Shown here piece by piece: positions 1-5,087 of a stretch of 5,087 nucleotides of DNA (the stretch's first letter is position 1; every line of letters starts with the position of its first letter). The stretch covers positions 1-5,087 of the forward strand of contig JALVPS010000247.1 in NCBI GenBank assembly GCA_027031685.1, read 5' to 3'. Below the pieces are notes generated by a model, which saw only the letters and a program-made list of their open reading frames with translations, had not been told where the DNA came from and searched no databases. Source of the DNA: Gammaproteobacteria bacterium (GTDB taxonomy: Bacteria > Pseudomonadota > Gammaproteobacteria > UWMA-0217). The position numbers and the translations under genes were made by a program.

Positions 1-403
1 CGGCGGCTGGCTGGCCAAGGTGCTCACCGACATCCCCGGCAGCTCGGCCAGCTTCGGCTACGGCTTCGTCACCTACAGCAACCGGGCCAAGCAGGCCCTG
101 CTGGGCGTGCGCGCCGACACCCTGGCCTGCCACGGCGCGGTCAGCGAGGCCACGGTGCGGGAGATGGCCGAGGGCGCCCTGGCCCGCGCCGGGGCCGATG
201 TGGCGGTGGCCATCAGCGGCATCGCCGGGCCCGGTGGCGGCAGCCCCGACAAGCCGGTGGGCACCGTGTGCTTCGGCCTGGCGGCCGCCGGCCGCCCCAC
301 CCGCGCCGAGACCCGCCACTTCGCTGGCGACCGGACCGCGGTGCGGCGCCAGTCCGTGGCCCACGCCCTGCGGCGGCTGCTGGCGGCCACGGGCGGCGAA
401 TGA
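1..403 (+). CDS. pncC: Nicotinamide-nucleotide amidohydrolase PncC / CinA C-terminal domain (5' end cut off)
   Basis: This is the C-terminal 133 residues of a CinA C-terminal domain protein; the first complete codon is at base 2 and the TGA stop is at 401-403. The family deamidates nicotinamide mononucleotide to nicotinate mononucleotide, recycling the NMN released by bacterial DNA ligase into NAD synthesis in the cytoplasm. Visible signatures, in window-residue numbering, are GGWLAK (1-6, the tail of the AESCTGGW motif), GFVTYSN (21-27) with a following Lys, HGAVSE (44-49), SGIAGPGGG (72-80), KPVGTV (84-89) and FAGDR (107-111). The Ser of the AESCTGG motif falls just left of the window. Compared with the stand-alone E. 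coli protein of about 165 residues, roughly 30 residues are missing. I cannot tell whether this is that short form or the end of a full-length CinA of about 410 residues. In many gammaproteobacteria this gene lies just before recA; here a convergent cfa follows instead. Confidence 0.93.
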   Translation, partial: GGWLAKVLTDIPGSSASFGYGFVTYSNRAKQALLGVRADTLACHGAVSEATVREMAEGALARAGADVAVAISGIAGPGGGSPDKPVGTVCFGLAAAGRPTRAETRHFAGDRTAVRRQSVAHALRRLLAATGGE

Positions 404-409
404 GCCGCC
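392..409. terminator. GC hairpin at the convergent pncC/cfa junction (possible shared terminator)
   Basis: A perfect 6-bp stem, GGCGGC (392-397) and GCCGCC (404-409), encloses a 6-base loop that includes the pncC stop codon. It lies 10 bases past the cfa stop on the other strand, so both transcripts would carry it. There is no T-tract on either side, so it does not look like a classical intrinsic terminator. It may only stabilise the 3' ends or may be a by-product of GC-rich sequence. Confidence 0.3.
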
Positions 410-419
410 GCGCCCGCCG

Positions 420-1541
420 CTACAGGTCCGGCCGCCGATAGCCCCCGGGCACGCCGCTCTTGGACAAGACGATCTGCCACAGCTGGGTGACGCGGGCGCG
501 GAAGGCACCGGCGCAACTGAGCAGGTAGTAGCGCCACATGCGGTGGAAGCGCTCGCCATAGCGGTCGCGGAAGGCCGGCCAGGCGGCCTCGAAGTTGGCG
601 TGCCAGGCCATGAGGGTGCGGTCGTAGTCGGCGCCGAAGTTGTGCACGTCCTCCACCACCAGCAGTTCGTACACGGCCTCGGTGACCTGGGCCAGCGAGG
701 GCAGCTCGGAGTTGGGGAAGATGTAGCGCTCGATCCACGGGTCCATGCCCTCCTCCGGCCGGCTGGTGCCGATGGTGTGCAGCAGGAACAGGCCGCCGTC
801 GGGCAGGCAGCGCTCGGCCACCTCGAAGTAGCGGCGATAGTTCCGGTGCCCCACGTGCTCGAACATGCCCACGCTGACGATGGCGTCGAAGGGCTCGTCG
901 ATCTCGCGGTAGTCCTGCTTGCGGATCTCCACCGGCAGGCCGCGGCAGCGCTCGCGGGCCCAGGCGATCTGCTGGTCGGAGATATTGATGCCCACCACCT
1001 CCACGCCGTGGCGCCCGGCGGCGTAGCGGGCGAAGCTGCCCCAGCCGCAGCCGATGTCCAACACGCGCATGCCGGGCCGCAGGCGCAGCTTGCGGCAGAT
1101 CAGCTCCAGCTTGGCGACCTGCGCCTCGTCCAGGCTGCGCGCGTTGCGCCAGTAGCCGCAGGAATAGGCCATCCAGGGGTCGAGCATGGCCTGGTACAGG
1201 TCGTTGCCGAGGTCATAGTGGGCCTCGGCCACCTCGCGGGCGCGGTGGCGGGTCTGCAGGTTGCGCCAGCGCATGCGCAGCTCGGCCATGCGCGCCACCA
1301 GCGGCCGCACGTCACGGTGCAGGCGGGCGCGCAGGATGCGCTCGATGAACTGATCCACGCGCTCGGCGTCCCACTGCCCGTCCATGTAGGACTCGCCCAG
1401 GCCGAGCGAGCCCTGCCGCAGGATGCGCCCGAACACGCTGCGGTCGTGCACCTGCATGTCCCACGGGCGGTCACCGTTGATCCGGATGTCGGCCTGCCGC
1501 AGCAGGCCCTCCACCAGTGTCGAGAAGCTGCGTACTCGCAT
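420..1541 (-). CDS. cfa: Cyclopropane-fatty-acyl-phospholipid synthase
   Basis: This 373-residue enzyme transfers a methylene group from S-adenosylmethionine to cis double bonds of membrane phospholipid acyl chains, forming cyclopropane fatty acids at the inner face of the cytoplasmic membrane. Residues 1-105 form the N-terminal lipid-associated region and the rest is a class I methyltransferase fold. The SAM-binding motif is VLDIGCGWGSFARYAAG (160-176). Residues equivalent to the E. coli active site are present with a constant offset of 11: Cys128 in YSCGYW, Glu228 in MFEHVG, His255 and Ile257 in LLHTIG, and Tyr306 in NFGADYD. The conserved end includes CAGAFRAR and QLWQIV. Length matches the family (E. 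coli 382). I chose the ATG at 1539-1541 because a perfect AGGAGG lies 7 bases upstream and the protein aligns from there; the frame stays open further upstream, but that stretch is not Cfa-like. The 118-base leader and a sigma-S-like -10 suggest its own promoter, which fits the growth-phase control known for cfa. Confidence 0.97.
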   Translation of the reverse strand: MRVRSFSTLVEGLLRQADIRINGDRPWDMQVHDRSVFGRILRQGSLGLGESYMDGQWDAERVDQFIERILRARLHRDVRPLVARMAELRMRWRNLQTRHRAREVAEAHYDLGNDLYQAMLDPWMAYSCGYWRNARSLDEAQVAKLELICRKLRLRPGMRVLDIGCGWGSFARYAAGRHGVEVVGINISDQQIAWARERCRGLPVEIRKQDYREIDEPFDAIVSVGMFEHVGHRNYRRYFEVAERCLPDGGLFLLHTIGTSRPEEGMDPWIERYIFPNSELPSLAQVTEAVYELLVVEDVHNFGADYDRTLMAWHANFEAAWPAFRDRYGERFHRMWRYYLLSCAGAFRARVTQLWQIVLSKSGVPGGYRRPDL

Positions 1542-1548
1542 TGCAAAT

Positions 1549-1554
1549 CCTCCT
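1549..1554 (-). promoter_or_regulatory. Shine-Dalgarno AGGAGG of cfa
   Basis: The minus strand reads AGGAGG, then 7 bases, then the ATG at 1541. It is the strongest ribosome-binding site in the window and fixes the cfa start against longer in-frame options. Confidence 0.85.
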
Positions 1555-1652
1555 GAGTGGGAAGTGCCACCAGAACTCCGCTCCCGGATCCGCTTCCCTG
1601 CATCGTCGCCGGATGTCGCCGTGCGCACCGGCTTGTTGTCGTTGCCTGAGTG

Positions 1653-1659
1653 AGTATAG
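1653..1659 (-). promoter_or_regulatory. Candidate sigma-S-type -10 element for cfa (CTATACT)
   Basis: The minus strand reads CTATACT immediately after the nfi TGA stop, an exact match to the extended -10 core preferred by stationary-phase sigma factor RpoS (CTATACT, with C at -13). No good -35 TTGACA lies 16-18 bases upstream, which is tolerated at sigma-S promoters. Transcription would start near 1646 and give a leader of about 105 bases before cfa. E. coli cfa has an RpoS-dependent promoter, so the position makes biological sense. It is a single-motif call. Confidence 0.45.
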
Positions 1660-2409
1660 TCAGCCCGCGTCCGCCAGCGGGATGCGCGGCACCTCCTGCA
1701 CGTGGCCGGCACGGCAGGTCCAGCGGCCGCGGCGCGAGGCGATGCGGTCGGCCCAGCGGGTGGTCTCCGGCAGGCGGTAGCGCGGCGCGCAGCGCAGCAC
1801 CCAGTCGCAGGCGGTGGGCAGGGAGATGCGATGACCCACCGAGACATACAGCGGCCGCACGGCCCGCCGCGTGCGCAGCACGCAGCCGATCACCTCGTCA
1901 CCATCACACAGGGGCACCTGGCTGCCGCGCGCTTCGGGCAAGGGTATGTGGGTGCCGATGAGGCGCGACTTGGCCACGCCGATGGTGGGCCAATCGAGCA
2001 GCACGCCCAGGTGGCAGGCCAGGCCGAAGCGGCGCGGGTGGGCATAGCCCTGCCCGTCACAGAGGATGAGATCGGGGAGTTGCCGCAGCTGCGCCCAGGC
2101 CGCCAGGGCGGCGGGCACCTCGCGGAAGGAGAGCAACCCCGGCACGTAGGGAAAGTTCGCCGGGGCGCGGCCGATTCGGCACTCCAGCGGCTGCAGGCCG
2201 GGGTAGTCGAGGACGACGATGGCAGCGCGGGCGGTGCGCCCGTCGTCCTCGAAGCCAATGTCCACGCCGGCCACGCGGCGCACCTCGTCTGGCAGACGAT
2301 CCTCGCGCACCACCCGTGGGCGCAACCACTCCTGGATGCGGCGCGCCTCCTCGGGCGTGACGTCCCACGGGTGGGTGACGGGGGGATCGGCGCCGGCCGG
2401 CCCGGACAT
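1660..2409 (-). CDS. nfi: Endonuclease V (deoxyinosine 3'-endonuclease)
   Basis: This 249-residue protein nicks DNA at the second phosphodiester 3' of deoxyinosine, starting repair of deaminated adenine. Family marks are VREDRLPDEV (34-43), the catalytic-core Asp50 in AGVDIGFEDDG, the lesion-wedge motif PYVPG (87-91) with Tyr88, LSFRE with Glu97, Asp118 in CDGQGYAHPRR, the conserved Lys147 in PTIGVAKSRL, and the C-terminal GHRISLPTA and YRLPETTRWAD (211-221). Asp50, Glu97 and Asp118 correspond to the metal-binding acidic residues of the family. E. coli Nfi has 223 residues; this one is longer, mainly by an N-terminal stretch (1-15) and a basic tail. The ATG at 2407-2409 is the only usable start near the conserved region, although its Shine-Dalgarno is poor. 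It lies 17 bases after the PilZ gene stop, consistent with co-transcription and translational coupling. Its stop abuts the candidate cfa promoter. Confidence 0.95.
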   Translation of the reverse strand: MSGPAGADPPVTHPWDVTPEEARRIQEWLRPRVVREDRLPDEVRRVAGVDIGFEDDGRTARAAIVVLDYPGLQPLECRIGRAPANFPYVPGLLSFREVPAALAAWAQLRQLPDLILCDGQGYAHPRRFGLACHLGVLLDWPTIGVAKSRLIGTHIPLPEARGSQVPLCDGDEVIGCVLRTRRAVRPLYVSVGHRISLPTACDWVLRCAPRYRLPETTRWADRIASRRGRWTCRAGHVQEVPRIPLADAG

Positions 2410-2426
2410 GGCGCCCGACCCGGCGC

Positions 2427-2873
2427 TCAGTCCACGCTGCCGGTCTCGAGTTCCCGCTCGGCGCGGCGGGCAGGTGCGCCGAGCCGCCGGCCGGCGCGCT
2501 CGTGCAGCGAGACCACGTTGCCCGGCGGCCGGGCCGCGGCCGGCGCCCTGGACCGCTCGGGCAGCTCCATGACGATGCGCTTGAGAATGCGCGAGAAGGT
2601 GAGATCCTCGTTGAGAAACATCAGGCCGATGCCGTGCGGGTTGCGGTGCACGACCATGGCCGGACTGCGGATGGCGCAACTGCCGTCCCCGTCCGGCACG
2701 TCGAAGGCCACCTCCACCACCCGGTCCACCGGGAACCGGCGGGTGTCGCCGAGGCGCACATAGATGCCGCCCGTGCTGATGTTCTGCATTTCGCCGTCGG
2801 CCAGAATCTCCGCGCCGTTGTAGAGGCGGACACCAACCTCAAGCGGCTTGCGTCGACAATAACGATGCTCCAT
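2427..2873 (-). CDS. PilZ domain protein (cyclic-di-GMP binding)
   Basis: This 148-residue protein has a single PilZ domain, a small beta-barrel that binds cyclic-di-GMP and passes the signal to motility, exopolysaccharide or pilus machinery. Both binding signatures are present: RxxxR as Arg4-Tyr-Cys-Arg-Arg8 at the very N-terminus, and (D/N)xSxxG as Asn31-Ile-Ser33-Thr-Gly-Gly36, followed by the expected IYVRL strand. The barrel ends around GIGLMFLNED (81-90). Residues from about 107 to 148 are a low-complexity Arg/Ala-rich tail, probably disordered. There is no signal peptide or membrane segment, so it should be cytoplasmic. The ATG at 2871-2873 follows a purine-rich AAGGGGGA with about 5 bases spacing. 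It leads the likely PilZ-nfi transcript. Its target cannot be read from this context, and I see no clear promoter in the 83 bases upstream. Confidence 0.92.
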   Translation of the reverse strand: MEHRYCRRKPLEVGVRLYNGAEILADGEMQNISTGGIYVRLGDTRRFPVDRVVEVAFDVPDGDGSCAIRSPAMVVHRNPHGIGLMFLNEDLTFSRILKRIVMELPERSRAPAAARPPGNVVSLHERAGRRLGAPARRAERELETGSVD

Positions 2874-2956
2874 TGCTTCCCCCTTTGTGTGGCTTCCATG
2901 GCACCGATGGATGTCGTCCTTGGGCTTTGGATGAATAGGTCACCGAAAGTTCCATT

Positions 2957-3433
2957 TCAGTAACCCGGTCTGGCGAAGGACCCGAACCGGGCGCCTTCCA
3001 TGAGCCGCTCGAAATCGGGCTCTTCCACATAGATCAGCTCCTCGTGGTCGCCGGCCTCGAAATACAGCACGGGGCAGTCGCGCACCGCCTCGTCCACCCA
3101 CGTCTCCAGGCCGTAGGCGGGGCCGATGGCCGGCACCGCACCCAAGGCGCAGTCGGTGAACACTTCGCCGGTCTCCTGCTCCGTGGCCAGCGTCAGGCCG
3201 GGCCGGTCGGCCAGGTAGCGCAGGACGTCCACGTCCACCGTATGGTCGGCGGGCAGCACGGCCAGCAGGAAATCCCCGCCGTCGCGCAGCAGCACGCCCT
3301 TGGCGATGCTGTCCGGCGCCACGTGCGCGGAATAGGCGGATTCCATGGCCGAACCGGTGTGGTGGTGCCGTCGGATCTGGTAGACGACACCCTTCTCGTC
3401 GAGGTAACGCTGGACGGTCGGGGCGATGGCCAT
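2957..3433 (-). CDS. YbaK/EbsC-family aminoacyl-tRNA deacylase-like protein
   Basis: This 158-residue protein belongs to the YbaK/ProRS-associated superfamily, whose members hydrolyse mischarged aminoacyl-tRNAs in trans (for example Cys-tRNA-Pro or Ala-tRNA-Pro). The exact substrate of this subgroup is not evident here. Supporting features are the N-terminal YLDEKGVVYQ (10-19), the histidine-rich HHHTGS (23-28), IAKGVLL (43-49) carrying the Lys45 expected in the active-site region, VLPADHTVDVDVL (59-71), the glycine/proline loop GAVPAIGPAYGL (98-109) and YFEAGDHEELIYV (124-136), which marks a proteobacterial subgroup of about 155-160 residues. Many relatives have two prolines in the loop (GAIPP); here the second is Ala. 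I chose the ATG at 3431-3433 because the family typically starts with a MAIA-like sequence. None of the candidate starts (3433, 3456, 3499) has a convincing Shine-Dalgarno. It lies 143 bases after nrdJ and 83 bases before the PilZ gene. Confidence 0.88.
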   Translation of the reverse strand: MAIAPTVQRYLDEKGVVYQIRRHHHTGSAMESAYSAHVAPDSIAKGVLLRDGGDFLLAVLPADHTVDVDVLRYLADRPGLTLATEQETGEVFTDCALGAVPAIGPAYGLETWVDEAVRDCPVLYFEAGDHEELIYVEEPDFERLMEGARFGSFARPGY

Positions 3434-3463
3434 GGTGCGGTCGACAGTGTGAACCATGTCTCG

Positions 3464-3492
3464 AATATGGGTATACCGGACACGGTTTCCAA
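3464..3492 (-). promoter_or_regulatory. Possible sigma-70-type promoter for the YbaK-like gene
   Basis: On the minus strand a TTGGAA (3487-3492) is separated by exactly 17 bases from CATATT (3464-3469), which matches four of six bases of TATAAT. Transcription would begin near 3457 and leave about 24 bases before the ATG at 3433, favouring that start over those further upstream. The surrounding AT-richer sequence contrasts with the coding regions. The match is modest. Confidence 0.3.
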
Positions 3493-3538
3493 TTTCCATG
3501 CCTTGCGGAATAAAGGTACAACTCGACGGACGGAATTG

Positions 3539-3550
3539 TGACAAATGTCA
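3539..3550. repeat. Inverted repeat TGACA-AA-TGTCA, possible operator
   Basis: Two perfect 5-base arms (3539-3543 and 3546-3550) are separated by AA. On the minus strand the repeat overlaps a perfect TTGACA (3546-3551), although no good -10 lies at the right distance. It sits between nrdJ and the YbaK-like gene. A dimeric regulator could bind there, but I do not recognise the site as that of a named regulator; it is unlike an NrdR box. Confidence 0.3.
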
Positions 3551-3554
3551 AACT

Positions 3555-3576
3555 GGGGCGTTTTCCTGATCGCCCC
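3555..3576 (-). terminator. Hairpin directly after the nrdJ stop, probable terminator
   Basis: On the minus strand GGGGCG pairs with CGCCCC across a 10-base loop, starting at the base immediately after the nrdJ TGA. It is followed by AGTTTGACATTT, which has only a short T-run. The 6-bp GC stem and its position support transcript ending or 3' protection. The poor U-tract means termination may be partial, with read-through into the YbaK-like gene. Confidence 0.5.
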
Positions 3577-5087
3577 TCAGGCGCCACAACGGCGACAGAC
3601 GACCTTGGAAGATTCCAGCACCGCGCCCAGCCCGGCGTGGGGGCGATAGGTGGTGCAGCCCTTGAGGCCGAGCCGCCAGGCCTGGCGGTAGATGTCGGTG
3701 AAGTCCGCAAAGGGGTAGTCGCCGGGCACGTTGACGGTCTTGGACACGGCGTTGTCCACCCACGGCTGCAGGGCGGCCTGCATGGCCAGGTGGTCGTGGG
3801 GCGAGAGTTCCAGGGCGGTGACGAAGGTGAGCGGCAGGGCCGCGCTATCGCCGTGCCGGGCGCGCCACAGGGCATAGGCGTAGTCCTCCACCGTGAATTC
3901 CCGCTCGCCCCCGTCCGGCTGCACCACGTGGCGTCGATACTGCAGGTCGAAGATCGGCTCGATGCCGGAAGATACGTTGTCGGCCAGCAGGGAGATGCTG
4001 CCGGTGGGCGCCAGCGCCACCAGATGGCTGTTGCGCGTGCCGTGGCGGGCGATGGCTGCCTGCAGGGCGGCCGGCAGGCGCTGGATGAAGGGCGAGCGCA
4101 GGTAGCCGTCGCGGTCGTAGAAGGGAAAGGTGCCCTTCTCCCGCGCCAGGGCCACCGAGCTGCGGTAGGCCGTGAACAGCAGCTCGCGCAGGATGCGGGC
4201 GGCCATGTCGCGCGCCGCCTGACTGGCGTAGTGCAGGCCGAGCATGACCAGGGCATCGGCCAGGCCGGTCATGCCCAGCCCCAGGCGGCGACTGCCGCGC
4301 GCCTGGGCGCGCTGCGCCGGCAGCGGAAAGCCGGACACGTCGATCACGTTGTCCAGCAGGCGCACGGCCAGCGGCACCCAGCGGCGCAGCCCGGCGAAGT
4401 CGAAGCGGGCCTCGGGCGTAAAGGGGTCGCGCACGAAGCGCGTCAGGTTGAAGGAGCCGAGACAGCAGGCACCGTAGGGCGGCAGGGGGATCTCGCCGCA
4501 GGGGTTGGTGGCCACGATGCGCTCGCGGTAGGCGAGGTTGTTCTCGTGGTTGATGCGGTCGATGAACAGCACGCCCGGCTCGGCCGAGTCGTAGTTGGCG
4601 CGCATGATATGCCGCCACAGGTCGCGCGCCCGCACACGCCGCAGCACACGGCAGGGCACCGGCCCCGGCTGGCCCGGCCAGTGCCGCTGCACCACCTCGC
4701 CCGCGCTGTCCAGGGCCGCGGCGGGAAAGACCAGCGGCCAGTCGGCGTCGCGCGCCACGGCGGCCATGAAGTCGTCCGTCACCAGCACCGACAGATTGAA
4801 GTGGGTGAGCGTGCCCGGCTCGCGCTTGGCGTCGATGAAGGCCTCGATGTCCGGGTGGTCGCAACGCAGGGTGCCCATCATGGCGCCGCGCCGCGTGCCG
4901 GTGGACAGCAGCGTGGCGCACACGTCGTCCCACACCTTGAGGAAGGAGACCGGGCCGGAGGCGATGGTGCCGGCGCGCCGCGCGCGGGCCCCGCGCGGGC
5001 GCAGGGTGGAGAAGTCGTAGCCCACGCCGCCGCCCTGCTGCATGGTGAGGGCGCCCTCCTTGAGGGCCTCGAAGATGCCCTCCATGG
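3577..5087 (-). CDS. nrdJ: Adenosylcobalamin-dependent (class II) ribonucleotide reductase, C-terminal part (5' end beyond window)
   Basis: About 502 C-terminal residues are visible, open to the right edge; by family size roughly 200 N-terminal residues are missing. The enzyme reduces ribonucleotides to deoxyribonucleotides using coenzyme B12 to make the thiyl radical, and works with or without oxygen. Counting from the Met at 5083-5085, the active-site loop NPCGEIPLPPYGACC (194-208) holds Asn194, radical Cys196 and Glu198. Cys207 lies 11 residues on, the same spacing as Cys322 and Cys333 in the Thermotoga enzyme. Its disulfide partner lies in the missing part. Other landmarks are QQGGGVGYDFSTLRP (16-30), RRGAMMGTLRCDHPDIEAF (65-83), the phosphate-binding APTGSISLLADNVSSGIEP (359-377) and KGCTTYRP (475-482). 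The protein ends shortly after Cys497-Arg-Arg-Cys500, the expected C-terminal shuttle pair for re-reduction by thioredoxin-type donors. The Met at 5085 is internal, not the start. No subunit gene or maturase is visible nearby, as expected for a self-contained class II enzyme. Confidence 0.96.
   Translation of the reverse strand, partial: MEGIFEALKEGALTMQQGGGVGYDFSTLRPRGARARRAGTIASGPVSFLKVWDDVCATLLSTGTRRGAMMGTLRCDHPDIEAFIDAKREPGTLTHFNLSVLVTDDFMAAVARDADWPLVFPAAALDSAGEVVQRHWPGQPGPVPCRVLRRVRARDLWRHIMRANYDSAEPGVLFIDRINHENNLAYRERIVATNPCGEIPLPPYGACCLGSFNLTRFVRDPFTPEARFDFAGLRRWVPLAVRLLDNVIDVSGFPLPAQRAQARGSRRLGLGMTGLADALVMLGLHYASQAARDMAARILRELLFTAYRSSVALAREKGTFPFYDRDGYLRSPFIQRLPAALQAAIARHGTRNSHLVALAPTGSISLLADNVSSGIEPIFDLQYRRHVVQPDGGEREFTVEDYAYALWRARHGDSAALPLTFVTALELSPHDHLAMQAALQPWVDNAVSKTVNVPGDYPFADFTDIYRQAWRLGLKGCTTYRPHAGLGAVLESSKVVCRRCGA

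Noticed and set aside
198..1556. A 452-codon plus-strand open frame running through the cfa gene
   Set aside because: It is antisense to cfa, which is supported by clear enzyme motifs. Its translation is low-complexity Ala/Val/His/Gly/Leu sequence typical of the mirror frame in high-GC DNA, and no domain is recognisable.
1618..1632. GCCG/CGGC hairpin around GTGCGCAC in the cfa leader, as an nfi terminator or riboswitch
   Set aside because: The stem is only 4 bp, there is no T-tract, and nothing resembles a known riboswitch. Such palindromes are common at this GC content.
1542..1847. Extension of cfa upstream of 1541 to a longer N-terminus
   Set aside because: The frame is open, but the strong Shine-Dalgarno 7 bases before 1541 and family length both favour 1541. 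The extension would also run into nfi.
1702..2763. A 353-codon plus-strand open frame over nfi and the PilZ gene
   Set aside because: It is antisense to two well-supported genes and spans their boundary. Its composition is that of a GC-driven shadow.
2895..2911. TCCAT-N7-ATGGA inverted repeat upstream of the PilZ gene
   Set aside because: The arms are short with a 7-base spacer, and there is no promoter element beside it to suggest an operator.
2940..4256. A 438-codon minus-strand frame overlapping the YbaK-like gene and nrdJ in another phase
   Set aside because: It crosses the stop of nrdJ and the intergenic hairpin, and its translation is Arg/Pro/Cys-rich with no domain similarity. Both overlapped genes have strong family motifs.
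3845..4933. A 362-codon minus-strand frame inside nrdJ
   Set aside because: It is an alternative frame of the reductase gene, dominated by Arg, Ala, Gly and His, with no motif.
1..5087. Search for CRISPR arrays, insertion sequences, tRNA genes, att sites, toxin-antitoxin or defence genes
   Set aside because: No spaced repeats, transposase motifs, terminal inverted repeats, tRNA-like cloverleaf or small paired ORFs were seen. All substantial coding space is explained by six recognisable genes.

Overview
The window is a GC-rich stretch of a bacterial chromosome carrying six protein genes, packed tightly with no gene-free stretch over 300 bases. Five are on the minus strand and one is on the plus strand. 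The gene content suggests a high-GC gammaproteobacterium: a PncC/CinA-type amidohydrolase, a cyclopropane fatty acid synthase close to the E. coli enzyme, endonuclease V, a PilZ protein, a YbaK-family deacylase and a B12-dependent class II ribonucleotide reductase. An Ectothiorhodospiraceae/Chromatiales-like source is my guess, based on base composition and protein style rather than a search.

Layout: the left edge (1-403, plus) holds the C-terminal part of pncC/cinA, cut off by the window edge. It converges with cfa (420-1541, minus), and only 16 bases separate the two stops. Upstream of cfa is a 118-base leader with a strong Shine-Dalgarno and a candidate sigma-S-type -10 element. Then come nfi (endonuclease V, 1660-2409, minus) and a single-domain PilZ protein (2427-2873, minus), 17 bases apart and probably co-transcribed. 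Further right is a YbaK/EbsC-type aminoacyl-tRNA deacylase (2957-3433, minus). It is preceded by a 143-base intergenic region with a small inverted repeat, a possible promoter and a hairpin against the preceding stop codon. The right edge (3577-5087, minus) is the C-terminal ~500 residues of NrdJ; its N-terminal part lies beyond the window.

The genes are mostly housekeeping or stress-maintenance functions: oxygen-independent dNTP synthesis (NrdJ), deaminated-base repair (EndoV), tRNA proofreading (YbaK-like), NMN recycling (PncC), membrane cyclopropanation (Cfa) and cyclic-di-GMP sensing (PilZ). They do not form one recognisable pathway. I found no mobile element, CRISPR array, tRNA, rRNA, phage or toxin-antitoxin signature, and nothing that supports a new multi-gene system. 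The observations worth a second look are regulatory: the cfa leader, the nrdJ/ybaK-like intergenic region and the convergent junction.
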